In this document: in pieces, positions 26,243-35,257 of the stretch
Position numbering within the stretch: position 1 is the stretch's first letter
Layout: the number at the start of each line of letters is the position of its first letter
Assembly (NCBI GenBank): GCA_020639295.1
Contig: JACKGY010000006.1
Location: 62,001 to 126,000, forward strand
Direction: 5' to 3'
DNA: 64,000 nucleotides
DNA from: Planctomycetota bacterium
GTDB lineage: Bacteria; Planctomycetota; GCA-002687715; DRQF01
Notes under the pieces: model-generated
Told to the model about the DNA's origin: nothing
Seen by the model: only the letters and a program-made list of their open reading frames with translations
Databases searched by the model: none
Translations under genes and position numbers: made by a program

Positions 26243-27292
26243 TCAACGCGCGGCGACACCGATCTCGGTGGCCTTGATGGTCAGCCAGAGTTCGCGACCG
26301 ACCGCGAGGCCGAGTTCGCGCACCGCGGCCGGCGTGACCTCGGCGACGATGGGCAGGACGCCACCGAAGCGGACGCGCATGCGCCCGAGACTGGCATCCA
26401 GGCCGATGACCGGCGCCCGCCAGCAGTTGCGCGGCGAGCCCTGTGGCCGCTCGAGGAAGAGCGAGATCGTGCGCGGGTGGATGGTGACGGCCACGTCGCC
26501 GGTCAGGTCCGACACCGTCACCAGGTCGAGGTCGCCGACCCGGGCGACGGCTCCGGCACAGCGCCCGACGTAGAAGTTGAGGCCGACCAGATCACTGGCG
26601 TAGAGCGAGGCCGGACGCGCGAGCACCTCGTCGACCCGCCCGACCTGGACGACCCGACCGCCCTCGAGCACCGCGATGCGGTCGGCGAGGGCGACGGCGT
26701 CCTCGATGTCGTGCGCCACCAGCAGGCGGATGCCGGCGAAGGCGGCCAGGTGCTCGCGCAGGCCGCGGCGCAGCTCCAGACGGGCCGAGGCGTCGACCGC
26801 CGAGAGCGGCTCGTCGAGGAGGAGCAGGCGCGGCTCGCCGGCCAGGGCGCGGGCGAGAGCCACCTTCTGCGCCTGCCCGCCCGAGAGCGCGGCGGGACGC
26901 AGATCACGACAGGCCTCGAGCCCCAGGCTTCCGAGCCAGGCCATCGCCCGTTCGCGAGCCTCACGCCGCGAGCGCCCCCGGACGCGCGGCCCGAAGGCGA
27001 CGTTGTCGAGAACCGACATCTGCGGGAAGAGACGGTGATCCTGGAAGAGGTAGCCGAGCTCGCGGTCCGCGGGCTCGACGAAGGTCCCGGCCGCGCCACC
27101 ATCGAGCAGGCGACCATCGAGCGTCACCCGACCCTGGTCGATCCGGAGCAGGCCGGCGACGACCTGCAGGAGCGAGGTCTTGCCGGCGCCGTTCGGTCCG
27201 ACCACCGCCAGGGTCTCGCCGGGGGCGACCTCGAGTTCGATGGCGAGGTCGAGCGCGCCGCGGCGGAGTTTCATGTCGAGGGTCAGGCTCAT
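26243..27292 (-). CDS. modC: Molybdate ABC transporter, ATP-binding protein ModC
   Basis: 349 residues from ATG 27292, whose ATGA overlaps the modB stop. Drives molybdate (or tungstate) uptake by ATP hydrolysis in the cytosol. Walker A is GPNGAGKTS (about 34-42), the Q-loop lies in YLFQDHRLFPQ, the signature is LSGGQAQKVALARAL, Walker B is LLLLDEPLSA and the switch His lies in LVAHDIEDA. A single C-terminal Mop/TOBE domain (about 285-349, ending LWLTIKATEIGVAAR) fits ModC. Last gene of a four-gene overlapping operon. Confidence 0.93.
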   Translation of the reverse strand: MSLTLDMKLRRGALDLAIELEVAPGETLAVVGPNGAGKTSLLQVVAGLLRIDQGRVTLDGRLLDGGAAGTFVEPADRELGYLFQDHRLFPQMSVLDNVAFGPRVRGRSRREARERAMAWLGSLGLEACRDLRPAALSGGQAQKVALARALAGEPRLLLLDEPLSAVDASARLELRRGLREHLAAFAGIRLLVAHDIEDAVALADRIAVLEGGRVVQVGRVDEVLARPASLYASDLVGLNFYVGRCAGAVARVGDLDLVTVSDLTGDVAVTIHPRTISLFLERPQGSPRNCWRAPVIGLDASLGRMRVRFGGVLPIVAEVTPAAVRELGLAVGRELWLTIKATEIGVAAR

Positions 27293-28080
27293 CGGATCGG
27301 GAACCAGTGCTTGCGCATGAGGACGAGGATGCCGGCCGAGACCGCCACCAGCACGAGACTCAGGGCGATCGCGGTCTCGGGCCCGGTCTCGAGCGCGGCA
27401 TAGACCGCGAGCGGCATGGTGCGGGTGCTGCCGGCCAGGTTGCCCGCGAAGGTGATGGTCGCGCCGAACTCGCCGAGGGCTCGGGCCCAGCTGACGAGGA
27501 GCGCGGCCGACAGCGTCGGGAGCAGGGCCGGCAGGGTGATTCGCGCCACGATGGTGACCGGCCGGGCGCCGAGCGTGGCCGCGGCCTCCTCGGGTCGACG
27601 ATCGCGCGCGCGCAGGCCGCCTTCCGCCGTGAGCACGAAGAAGGGCAAGGCGACGTAACACTCGGCGACGATCACGCCCCAGCTGGTGAAGGGCAGGCCG
27701 AAGCCGAAGCTCTCGACCAGGAAGCCGCCGACCAGCCCGTTGCGACCGAAGGCGAGCAGGAGGGCGACGCCGCTCACCACCGGCGGCAGCACCATCGGCA
27801 GGGTCACCAGGATGCGGACCAGCTGCCGCGTCAACGACCCCGGACCGGCGAGCCAGAACGCGAGCGGCAGACCGAGCAGAGCGGCGAGAGCGGTGGCGGC
27901 GAGCGAGCAGCGGAGCGAGAGGAGCAGGGCCTCGACCACTTCCGGTCGCCGGACCGCGGCCAGGACCTCGCCCCAGGGCGCGCGGCCGAGCAGACCGAGG
28001 AGCGGCAGGAGGAGGAAGGCCACGGCCACCAGGACGAGCGCCCGGCGGACGAGGTCGAGGCCACGACCGGAGGCCCTCAT
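27289..28080 (-). CDS. modB: Molybdate ABC transporter, permease ModB
   Basis: 263 residues with about five or six membrane helices. Forms the channel for molybdate with ModC. The cytoplasmic EAA loop that contacts the ATPase is seen as EEAAATLGARPVTIVARITLP, slightly shortened from the usual consensus. Other family marks are LPMVLPPVVSGVALL and ALGEFGATITFAGN. Start and stop overlap modA and modC by 4 bp each, indicating translational coupling. Confidence 0.93.
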   Translation of the reverse strand: MRASGRGLDLVRRALVLVAVAFLLLPLLGLLGRAPWGEVLAAVRRPEVVEALLLSLRCSLAATALAALLGLPLAFWLAGPGSLTRQLVRILVTLPMVLPPVVSGVALLLAFGRNGLVGGFLVESFGFGLPFTSWGVIVAECYVALPFFVLTAEGGLRARDRRPEEAAATLGARPVTIVARITLPALLPTLSAALLVSWARALGEFGATITFAGNLAGSTRTMPLAVYAALETGPETAIALSLVLVAVSAGILVLMRKHWFPIR

Positions 28081-28826
28081 GGGCTCAGGAATCCATGTTC
28101 GGCCAGGATCGCCTGCCCGCGCTCGGACCGCAGGAAGGCGATGAAGGCCCGGCCGCCCTCCGGGTTCGAACCGGCCTCGAGCAGGGCCACCGGGTAGCGG
28201 GCGAGGATGGTCGCGCCATCGGCGATCGGAATCGCCTCGACCCGAGCGCCGGCGGCCCTGAGATCGGTGACGTAGGCGATGCCCGCGTCGGCCTCGCCCA
28301 GCGCCACCCGATTGACCACCGCCTGCACGCTGGCCTCGTCGGATCGGGAGCGCGGCTCCACACCGGCCTGGCGCAGCAGCTGTCGCGCGTAGCGTCCGGC
28401 CGGAACCTCCGGGCCGGCGAGGACGACCACGAGGTCCTCGCGCGCGAGATCGGCGAGCCCGCGGACGCCGCGCGGGTTGCCGGGAGCGGTGACGATCGCC
28501 AGGCGATTGCGGGCGAAGACCAGGGGGGGCTCGCGCAGCCGCCCCTGGGCGGCGAGGCGGTCCATGTTGGTCTCGTCCGCCGAGGCGAAGACGTCGACCG
28601 GCGCACCCTCGCGGATCTGGAGGACGAGGGTCGGCGTGCCGGCGAAGTGCAGCTCCAGCTCCAGCTCCGGTTCGACCTCTCGGAAGGCCGCGGCGAGCGC
28701 CGTGAACGAGGCCGTCAACGAGGAGGCCGCGAAGACCCGGACCCTGGTCGAGGCCTCCGCTCCGGCGGTGCAGCCGGGAAGGGCGACGAGGACGGCGAGG
28801 AGGAGGAGCAGGGGGCCGGACTTCAC
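28077..28826 (-). CDS. modA: Molybdate ABC transporter, substrate-binding lipoprotein ModA
   Basis: 249 residues. The signal ends at lipobox LPGC, so the binding protein is lipid-anchored and not free. The mature part begins with the ModA-type RVRVFAASSLTASFTALAAA, whose serines bind the oxyanion, then GTPTLVLQIREGAPVDVFAS, SADETNMDRL, ALGEADAGIAYVTD and an end matching FLRSERGQAILAEHGF. Stop and start overlap the flanking genes by 4 bp. Molybdate and tungstate cannot be told apart from sequence alone. Confidence 0.93.
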   Translation of the reverse strand: MKSGPLLLLLAVLVALPGCTAGAEASTRVRVFAASSLTASFTALAAAFREVEPELELELHFAGTPTLVLQIREGAPVDVFASADETNMDRLAAQGRLREPPLVFARNRLAIVTAPGNPRGVRGLADLAREDLVVVLAGPEVPAGRYARQLLRQAGVEPRSRSDEASVQAVVNRVALGEADAGIAYVTDLRAAGARVEAIPIADGATILARYPVALLEAGSNPEGGRAFIAFLRSERGQAILAEHGFLSP

Positions 28827-29242
28827 GACCGCCCCTCCCGGACTCCCGCGCCGTCGCCGGCGAGCTCGACCACGACGTTGGTGGCCTTGATCACGGCGTT
28901 GACCAGGACCCCTGGCGCCAGGCCGAGCGCGTCCACCGACTCACGGGTGAGCAGCGAGACGACCCGGTAGGGGCCACAGCGCAGCTCGACCTGGGCCGAG
29001 ACCTTGTCGGTGACGACGCGGGTGACGATGCCGAACAGGTGGTTGCGGGCGGACGAGGTGGCGAAGCGCTCGCCCGCGGCCTCCTGGTTCTCGAGGAAGC
29101 GCGCCAGCTCGGCACCGTCGATCAGGCGTTGCTGGCCGGCGCTACGGCTCGCGGACAACCGACCGGAGTCGACGAAGCGGCGCAGGGTATCGACGCTCAC
29201 CCCGAGGAGGCGGGCGGCATCACCCATCCGGATCTTGCTCAT
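28823..29242 (-). CDS. HTH-Mop transcriptional regulator of the mod operon
   Basis: 139 residues, first gene of the operon. The N-terminal part is an excisionase/MerR-type helix-turn-helix (MGDAARLLGVSVDTLRRFVD, about 6-25, then GRLSASRSAGQQRLI). The C-terminal part, from SARNHLFGIVTRVVTDKVSA, is a Mop/TOBE molybdate-binding domain (about 70-135, with NAVIKATNVVVELA). This fusion likely senses molybdate and controls modABC, replacing the classical ModE with its LysR-type HTH. The stop overlaps the modA start by 4 bp. The 147-bp upstream region shared with the divergent CAP gene must hold the operator. Confidence 0.85.
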   Translation of the reverse strand: MSKIRMGDAARLLGVSVDTLRRFVDSGRLSASRSAGQQRLIDGAELARFLENQEAAGERFATSSARNHLFGIVTRVVTDKVSAQVELRCGPYRVVSLLTRESVDALGLAPGVLVNAVIKATNVVVELAGDGAGVREGRS

Positions 29243-29389
29243 GCCAGGAAAGTGCTCGAGATCAACGGCATCTGCAATGTTCGATCGACAAAATCCTTGC
29301 CTTGGCACCGCGGGAGTTCGGCCGACGTTTTCCTGGTCGTGGGCAGGGAGATCGTTCAGGATGACCCGGACGCGGGCAGGAGGAAGGAC

Positions 29390-30736
29390 ATGCCGATTCA
29401 CCAGAGCATGCCCCGGGCACCTGGAACCTGGCCGCTTCGGGGTCGGCTGCTGGCCGCCCTCGCCTTCCTGGTCCTCGTCGGCCCCGCGCCGGCCCAGATC
29501 GAGGAACGCCGCGAGGAATACCCCGACGGCAGCACGGCGAAGATCTACCACGTCGACGGAGACGGGGAGCCGCACGGCTCCTGGGTCGAGTTCTTTCCCT
29601 CCGGCAAGATCAGGCTCCGCGCCCAGTATCGGCATGGCCAGCTCGACGGCGCGTACGAGTCCTATCGCGAGGACGGCAAGAGGCTGAGCGAACGCCGCTA
29701 CCTGAAGGGCGAGGTCCAGAAGCTCTGCCGTTACGACGCCGACAGCCGGCCGATCCACGTCCTCGAACGCAGCCGTGGCGAGCTCGTCCTCAAACTCAAG
29801 GGGGCACCGGACGTCGTCCTCTTCCCGCGCTCGCTGGCCGCGATCCGCCGGGATCTGACCAGGATCGACGGCGCGCCGGTGCTGGATTCGACCAGACCCT
29901 ACGAGGAGGAGCCCTCGCTCACGGCGCCCTTCGCCGCGGGTCGGCCACGCCCTGATCTGGTGGCCGAGGGCCGGCGACGGGCCGAGGCCTACCGCTATCT
30001 CTGTGGCCTCCCCCATGAGCTCGCGGTCGACGCCTCCCTGACGAACCTGGCCCAGCACGCGGCCCTGATCTGCTGCCTCATCGGCGAGCTGAGCCATACG
30101 CCGCCACAACCTCCGGGGATGCCGGCCGCGCTCTACGCGATCGCGCGGCAGGGCGCCGCGGAGAGCAATCTCCACCAGGGGCGGTCCTCCATCCGCCAGT
30201 CCGTCGACGGCTACATGGACGACTCCGACGACCGCAACTTCAGACACGTAGGCCATCGGCGGTGGATCCTCTCGCCGCGCATGACCAGGACCGGCTTCGG
30301 CATCGTCTCGGGTTTCTGCGCCATGAACGTCCAGGACACGAGCGGCCGCGGGCTGGGCCCGCTCTCGCTCGCCTTCCCACCCCCTGGCTACCTGCCGGTC
30401 GACTACTTCGCCGGCCCGCACCTGGCCTGGCACTTCAGCTGGGACCGAAGCCGGGTCCGGATCGCCAACGGCGAGCGGCCGCGCGCGGTGCTGACCCTGC
30501 TCGACGAGTCCTACGACATCGTCGGTCCGATCGAGGTCGAACAGATCAACGTCGACGACGAGGCCATCGGCGACATGCCGGCGCTCGTCTTCCGGCCGAA
30601 GTTCGACGCCGGGCAGTGCCGGCCCGGCCTGCGCGTCCTGGTCGAGATCAAGGGCATCGTGATGCCCAAGAAGGAGCGGCCGATCTACCTGGTCGAACTG
30701 GTCGAGGCCCAGAACCCGACCACCGCCAGGAAGTGA
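29390..30736 (+). CDS. Secreted CAP/SCP-domain protein with N-terminal YwqK-like repeats
   Basis: 448 residues from ATG 29390, preceded by AGGAGGAAGGAC. A Sec signal peptide (LLAALAFLVLVGPAPAQ) targets export. Residues about 45-115 carry MORN/YwqK-type repeats (YPDGSTAKIYHVDGDGEPHG, FFPSGKIRLRAQYRHGQLDG, YREDGKRLSERRYLKGEVQ). A linker leads to a CAP domain (about 185-300): ELAVDASLTNLAQHAALI, GELSHTP, AAESNLHQG and FRHVGHRRWIL. The His residues in SHTP and GHRRW match the CAP cavity. A beta-rich tail follows. CAP proteins have varied extracellular roles, so function is open. Divergent from the mod operon. Confidence 0.82.
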   Translation: MPIHQSMPRAPGTWPLRGRLLAALAFLVLVGPAPAQIEERREEYPDGSTAKIYHVDGDGEPHGSWVEFFPSGKIRLRAQYRHGQLDGAYESYREDGKRLSERRYLKGEVQKLCRYDADSRPIHVLERSRGELVLKLKGAPDVVLFPRSLAAIRRDLTRIDGAPVLDSTRPYEEEPSLTAPFAAGRPRPDLVAEGRRRAEAYRYLCGLPHELAVDASLTNLAQHAALICCLIGELSHTPPQPPGMPAALYAIARQGAAESNLHQGRSSIRQSVDGYMDDSDDRNFRHVGHRRWILSPRMTRTGFGIVSGFCAMNVQDTSGRGLGPLSLAFPPPGYLPVDYFAGPHLAWHFSWDRSRVRIANGERPRAVLTLLDESYDIVGPIEVEQINVDDEAIGDMPALVFRPKFDAGQCRPGLRVLVEIKGIVMPKKERPIYLVELVEAQNPTTARK

Positions 30737-30765
30737 CGAGGGTACCGAAGCGAGTGGAGGATCGA

Positions 30766-32337
30766 ATGCTGGGCAAGTTCCTGATCCTGGTCCCGATGCT
30801 GATCCTCACCGTGACCGCGGGCGCCCAGGATGGCGATCGCGACGGCGACGGGCTCAGCGACTTCCAGGAGATCCACAAGTACCTCACCGACCCCGACGAC
30901 CCCGACAGCGACGACGACGGCATCCCCGACGGCGACTGGCTGGAGCGGCGTGAGTACCAGTACGTCGTCCGCAGCGTCGTCCAGGTCATGCGACCGGTGA
31001 CGCCCGAATTCCTCTGCGACGACTACCAGGACGTCCGGGTGCTCGACCAGACCCCCGGCTGGTACGAACTCGAGGTCGTCCACTATCCCTTCAACGACCT
31101 CGACACCTGCATCGAGGGCGATCCGGACTGGCGGCGCCGGACGAAGGACCTGGCCACCTGGACTGCGGCCGGTCCGACCGCCGACTGGGACCGGCCGATG
31201 CAGGAGGAGATCGCCGCCGCGCTCGCCGCCAACGGCCTCGACCTCGCCGGCTGCGACGACCGCGCGCTTTGCCTCGCCGCCTCGAACTGGCTGCTCCGTC
31301 GCGCGCGATCGAGCAGCGGCTTCATGACCTACTTCACCGCCTACGATCGCCGCGGCCAAGCCTGGATTCCCGACGAGCTCCGCCCCGCGGCGCTCCGGAA
31401 CCTGCCGGTCGCCGGCCGCAGCCTCGAGACCCAGATCGAGCACGAGCTGAGCGCGCGGGGCATGTTCGCCCGGCGCGAACGCGGCAGCTGCACCTCGACG
31501 GCGATCTACCTCTCCGGCGGCCTGCGCGCCCTCGGCCTGCCGACGCGGATCATCCTCTGCATCCCGCTGGTCGACGGCAGCGATCCGGCCGAGCACGAGC
31601 TGATCGAGCGCGGCATCAGCCACCACCGGCTGCGCCGCCACCTCCTCCGCCGCGCTCGCGCCGGCCGGGAGTCCTGGACCGCGCACACCTTCAACGAGGT
31701 CTTCGTGGGCGGCCGCTGGCGCCGGCTCGACCAGGGCTACCTCGGCCAGGACCTCGTCCATGCCGGCGCCCTCGGACTGGCCACCAAGGTGGCCATGGTG
31801 GGCGACTGGGCCGAGGCCCGGGCCTGGGAATCGACCGGCCGGCGCCAGGCGCTGCGTCGCCGCGACGACGTCTTCGGCCACGCCAACCCCTACTCCTGCA
31901 TCAGCCTGCGTGACGAGTTCGGCCCGCATTGCCGGCTCGAGAACCCGGAGATCGAGTCGATGACCATCAGCGCGCTGCTCGAGACCGACTCGCCGGCGCT
32001 GCCCGCGGACGTCCGCGCCGGTCTCGAGCCCCGCGGCCGCCGAGGGCTCGTGATCGTTGCCGGAACGGCCTGGGACCTGGAAGGCGCCCAGGCCTTCACC
32101 ACGGCGGCGGACCGCCGCCTCGATCTCGTCCCGGATCGAGGTCCCCGGATCGGTCTCGACCTCGATCCGTTCTGCTTCTGGCTCCGGCCCTCAGGAACCA
32201 TCTACGTCTACCTGCCGACCGCGGACCCGGACCGCCAGGCCCTCCGTCAGGCACGCGGCTGGCGCCTCGTCCCCCGGAACGACTCCGAGCGGGCCCGCTG
32301 GGCGGTGGCGGAGGATCTCCGGCTTCCCGGCGACTGA
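30766..32337 (+). CDS. Secreted transglutaminase-like protein with Ca-binding repeats
   Basis: 523 residues from ATG 30766, with GTGGAGG upstream. After a signal peptide (FLILVPMLILTVTAGAQ), acidic repeats of the thrombospondin type 3 style follow (DGDRDGDGLSDFQEI, DPDDPDSDDDGIPDGDW), which usually bind calcium. A transglutaminase-like core follows: the nucleophile Cys in RGSCTSTAIYLSGGLRALGL, His in WTAHTFNEVFVGGRWRRLD and Asp in the same segment. Such domains act as peptidases or cross-linkers. It starts 29 bp after the CAP gene in the same direction, so both are probably co-expressed exoproteins. Confidence 0.82.
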   Translation: MLGKFLILVPMLILTVTAGAQDGDRDGDGLSDFQEIHKYLTDPDDPDSDDDGIPDGDWLERREYQYVVRSVVQVMRPVTPEFLCDDYQDVRVLDQTPGWYELEVVHYPFNDLDTCIEGDPDWRRRTKDLATWTAAGPTADWDRPMQEEIAAALAANGLDLAGCDDRALCLAASNWLLRRARSSSGFMTYFTAYDRRGQAWIPDELRPAALRNLPVAGRSLETQIEHELSARGMFARRERGSCTSTAIYLSGGLRALGLPTRIILCIPLVDGSDPAEHELIERGISHHRLRRHLLRRARAGRESWTAHTFNEVFVGGRWRRLDQGYLGQDLVHAGALGLATKVAMVGDWAEARAWESTGRRQALRRRDDVFGHANPYSCISLRDEFGPHCRLENPEIESMTISALLETDSPALPADVRAGLEPRGRRGLVIVAGTAWDLEGAQAFTTAADRRLDLVPDRGPRIGLDLDPFCFWLRPSGTIYVYLPTADPDRQALRQARGWRLVPRNDSERARWAVAEDLRLPGD

Positions 32338-32421
32338 GCCGGCCCGGGCCCGCGTCGCTCACCTTCTCCGGGAACGAGGGCGGCGAGGCCGAGCGCGACG
32401 AGACGTCGAGCCGCCCCGCGG

Positions 32422-32450
32422 TTGACAGGGGCAGGGCTCTCTCGTAGACC
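32422..32450 (+). promoter_or_regulatory. Predicted sigma-70-type promoter for the MBOAT operon
   Basis: TTGACA at 32422-32427, a 17-bp spacer and TAGACC at 32445-32450, with the MBOAT gene starting 57 bp downstream. Confidence 0.5.
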
Positions 32451-32507
32451 CGAACCGGATCGAGCTGAAGGCGGCTCGCACGCACCGGCCGGGAATCGGG
32501 ACGAAGG

Positions 32508-34130
32508 ATGCTGTTCAACTCCACCGCCTTCGTGACCTTCTTCCTGGTCGTCTACCTGGGCTACCTGCTGCTCCGCCGCCGGCTCGCGGCCCAGAACCTG
32601 CTCCTGCTGGTGGCCAGCTACTGGTTCTACGGCTCCTGGGACCTGCGCTTCCTCTTCCTCATCTCGCTGTCGACCGCGATCGACTTCGTCTGCGGCCTGA
32701 TGATCGACCGCGGACATCTCAGCCGCGGCGAGCGCTGGAAGAGCGGCCTCTTCGTCGTCCTCACCGGGCTCGGCTGCCTGGTGGTCGACTGGCCGGCGCT
32801 CCTCGCCGGCCGATCTGGCGAGATGCTCAGCGCCGACCCGCTCATGTGGCGCTGCCTCGCCGGCGTGACCGCGGTCACCGGCGTCTTCCTCCTGCTCCAC
32901 CGCCGTCTGAGCGCCCTGCCCGAGGAGCGCCGGCGGCGCCTCTTCGTCAGCCTGAGCGTGATCAGCAACCTCGGCCTGCTCGCCGTCTTCAAGTACTTCA
33001 ACTTCTTCGCCGACTCGCTGGTGACGCTGCTGGGCGGCCTCGGGCTCCAGCTGCATCCGGTGACCCTGCAGGTGGTGCTGCCGGTCGGCATCTCCTTCTA
33101 CACCTTCCAGACCATGAGCTACACGCTGGACATCCACCGGCGGCAGCTCGCGGCCACGCCGAGCTTGCTCGACTTCGCGCTCTTCGTCTCCTTCTTCCCG
33201 CAGCTCGTCGCCGGCCCGATCGAGCGCGCCCGCAACCTCCTCGGCCAGGTGACCGCGCCACGGCGGATCACCGCGAAGGCCGTCCATGCCGGGCTCTTCC
33301 TGATCCTCTGGGGCTACTTCAAGAAGGTGGTCATCGCCGACAACATGGCCTTGATCGCCGACCAGGTCTTCAACGGCTACGAGCACTACCAGGGCCTCGA
33401 CCTCGTCCTCGGCGCCATCGCCTTCGCCTTCCAGATCTACGGCGACTTCTCCGGCTACTCCGACATCGCCCGCGGCCTGGCGAAGCTCATGGGCTTCGAA
33501 CTGATGGTCAACTTCCGGCTGCCCTACTTCGCTCTCGACCCGAGCGACTTCTGGTCGCGCTGGCACGTGTCGCTGTCGTCCTGGCTGCGCGACTACCTCT
33601 ACATCCCGCTCGGCGGCAACCGGCGCGGCCCCGGCCGCACCTACCTGAACCTCACGCTCACCATGCTGCTCGGCGGGCTCTGGCACGGCGCGAGCTGGAA
33701 CTTCGTGCTCTGGGGCGCCTTCCACGGCCTGATCCTGGTCGTCTACCGTCTGCTCGGCGTCGAGTCCTACCACCGCGACGGTCGGCCCACGGCGCGCGGT
33801 TGGCACCTGGCCGCGAAGATGGCCACCATGTTCGGACTGACGCTGATCGGCTGGATCCTGTTCCGCTGCCACTCGTTGGCCCAGGTCATCGCCGTCTTCG
33901 GCGGCCTCGGCTTCGGCTCGTCGCCCGAGTCGGCCGGCTTCGCCCGCGACCTGCTCTTCTTCGTGACGCCGCTCCTCCTGGTCCAGATCGCCCAGCAGCG
34001 GAGCCGTGACCTCCTGGTCCTGGCGCATCTGCGACCAGGGCCGCGCATCCTGGCCTACACCGCGATCCTGGTCCTGATCTGCATCTTCGGGGTCCGCGCG
34101 GCCTCCGAGTTCATCTACTTCCAGTTCTGA
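32508..34130 (+). CDS. MBOAT-family O-acyltransferase (AlgI/DltB-like)
   Basis: 540 residues with about eleven membrane helices, full length for the AlgI/PatA group. Moves acyl groups across the membrane for O-acylation of an exopolysaccharide or cell-wall polymer. Family marks: MLFNSTAFVTFFLVVYLGYL at the N-terminus, PVGISFYTFQTMSYTLDI, FFPQLVAGPIERA, GDFSGYSDIARGLAKLMG, PSDFWSRWHVSLSSWLRDY and the catalytic His in GGLWHGASWNFVLWG. The next gene, an SGNH-like protein starting 8 bp later, is the usual extracytoplasmic partner. Confidence 0.95.
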   Translation: MLFNSTAFVTFFLVVYLGYLLLRRRLAAQNLLLLVASYWFYGSWDLRFLFLISLSTAIDFVCGLMIDRGHLSRGERWKSGLFVVLTGLGCLVVDWPALLAGRSGEMLSADPLMWRCLAGVTAVTGVFLLLHRRLSALPEERRRRLFVSLSVISNLGLLAVFKYFNFFADSLVTLLGGLGLQLHPVTLQVVLPVGISFYTFQTMSYTLDIHRRQLAATPSLLDFALFVSFFPQLVAGPIERARNLLGQVTAPRRITAKAVHAGLFLILWGYFKKVVIADNMALIADQVFNGYEHYQGLDLVLGAIAFAFQIYGDFSGYSDIARGLAKLMGFELMVNFRLPYFALDPSDFWSRWHVSLSSWLRDYLYIPLGGNRRGPGRTYLNLTLTMLLGGLWHGASWNFVLWGAFHGLILVVYRLLGVESYHRDGRPTARGWHLAAKMATMFGLTLIGWILFRCHSLAQVIAVFGGLGFGSSPESAGFARDLLFFVTPLLLVQIAQQRSRDLLVLAHLRPGPRILAYTAILVLICIFGVRAASEFIYFQF

Positions 34131-34138
34131 GGACGACC

Positions 34139-35179
34139 ATGGGCGAAGAAGCGAGAAGCGGACGACTGCCCGGCGGCCTGCCTCACGAGACGCCACGCGA
34201 GGTGACGCCGGGCGAGATCCTCCGCCTGGTCCTCGGCGTCCTCGTCTTGCTGCTGGTGGTCGACCTCCTGCTGGTCGCGCTCGATGCGCGCCTGCCGATC
34301 AACCGCACCGGCCACCTCCTGCGGGCCAAGTGGACGCTGCTCGAGACGGCCGCGCCCGAACGCCGCGTGGACTGGCTCGTCCTCGGCGACTCCTCGGGCA
34401 ACCAGGGCGTCGACCCGACCCGCATCCGCGAGCTGACCGGGCTCGAGAGCCTGAACCTCTGCACCGTCGGCGCCTGTCTCGCGGTCGACGACGCCTGGAT
34501 GCTCGAGCGCTGGCTCGACACGCGGCCCGCGCCCGACAAGGTGATCCTCATCCACGTCTACGACGTCTGGCGCCGCGCCGAGATGGGCAACAGCTGCCTG
34601 GTGAACCTGCCGCTCGATCGCGAGCAGATCGAGGCCGCCCGCCCGGCGATCGAGCTGTCCTCCGGCAAGCGCCGCAAGATCCTGACCTTCCGCTGGCTGC
34701 CGCTGCTGATGCAGCACGAGAGTCTGAGCGTGATGCTGCGCGACCCGGCCCGCTTCGCCGCCAACCGCAGTCACCTGGACGAGCTCGGCTTCGACCACCA
34801 GGATCGCGCCGACCCGGAACGGGTGCGCCGGAACATGGCGGAGCACCTCGCCGAGAACCGGGTGACGCCGCCGGAACTCTCGGCGCTGAACCGGGCCGCG
34901 CTGACGCGGATCGCCGAGCTCTGCGCCGCGCGGGAGATCGAGCTGGTGATCGCCTTCGCCCCGATCCTGGACGAGATGGCGGAGCTGCCGGAGTTCCGGG
35001 ACTACCTCGCCCGGGTCGCCGCCCCGCTCGAGACCTTCGCCGCCGAGCACCCGAAGGTCCGGCTGGTCTTCCGCGAGCCGATGCGCTTTTCGGCCACCGA
35101 ACTCGAGACCGTCGACCACGTGGTCGGCGCCGCCGCGCGGCGCTACACCGACGAGCTGGTCCGCCAGATCGGCGACTGA
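34139..35179 (+). CDS. Membrane-anchored SGNH-hydrolase-like partner of the MBOAT acyltransferase
   Basis: 346 residues from ATG 34139 (GAGGA upstream), 8 bp after the MBOAT stop. One membrane helix (about 24-44, LRLVLGVLVLLLVVDLLLVAL) anchors it with the bulk outside. The nucleophile block is DWLVLGDSSGNQGVD (GDS motif), and a C-terminal TVDHVVGAAARRY offers the Asp-x-x-His pair. Proteins of this plan (AlgX/AlgJ, DltD, PatB types) take acyl groups from the MBOAT protein and place them on a polymer. The polymer is unknown. Confidence 0.75.
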   Translation: MGEEARSGRLPGGLPHETPREVTPGEILRLVLGVLVLLLVVDLLLVALDARLPINRTGHLLRAKWTLLETAAPERRVDWLVLGDSSGNQGVDPTRIRELTGLESLNLCTVGACLAVDDAWMLERWLDTRPAPDKVILIHVYDVWRRAEMGNSCLVNLPLDREQIEAARPAIELSSGKRRKILTFRWLPLLMQHESLSVMLRDPARFAANRSHLDELGFDHQDRADPERVRRNMAEHLAENRVTPPELSALNRAALTRIAELCAAREIELVIAFAPILDEMAELPEFRDYLARVAAPLETFAAEHPKVRLVFREPMRFSATELETVDHVVGAAARRYTDELVRQIGD

Positions 35180-35257
35180 CCGGCGGGCCCCGGCATCGCC
35201 CGGACGGCGCGCGCCGCGGGCGCCGGTGATAGAATCGGGCGGCTGCGGAGAAGAACC

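Noticed and set aside
32247..34196. Long minus-strand frame opposite the MBOAT gene
   Set aside because: Low-complexity Glu/Asp/Ala/Gln product and no start signal; the plus strand encodes an unmistakable MBOAT protein.
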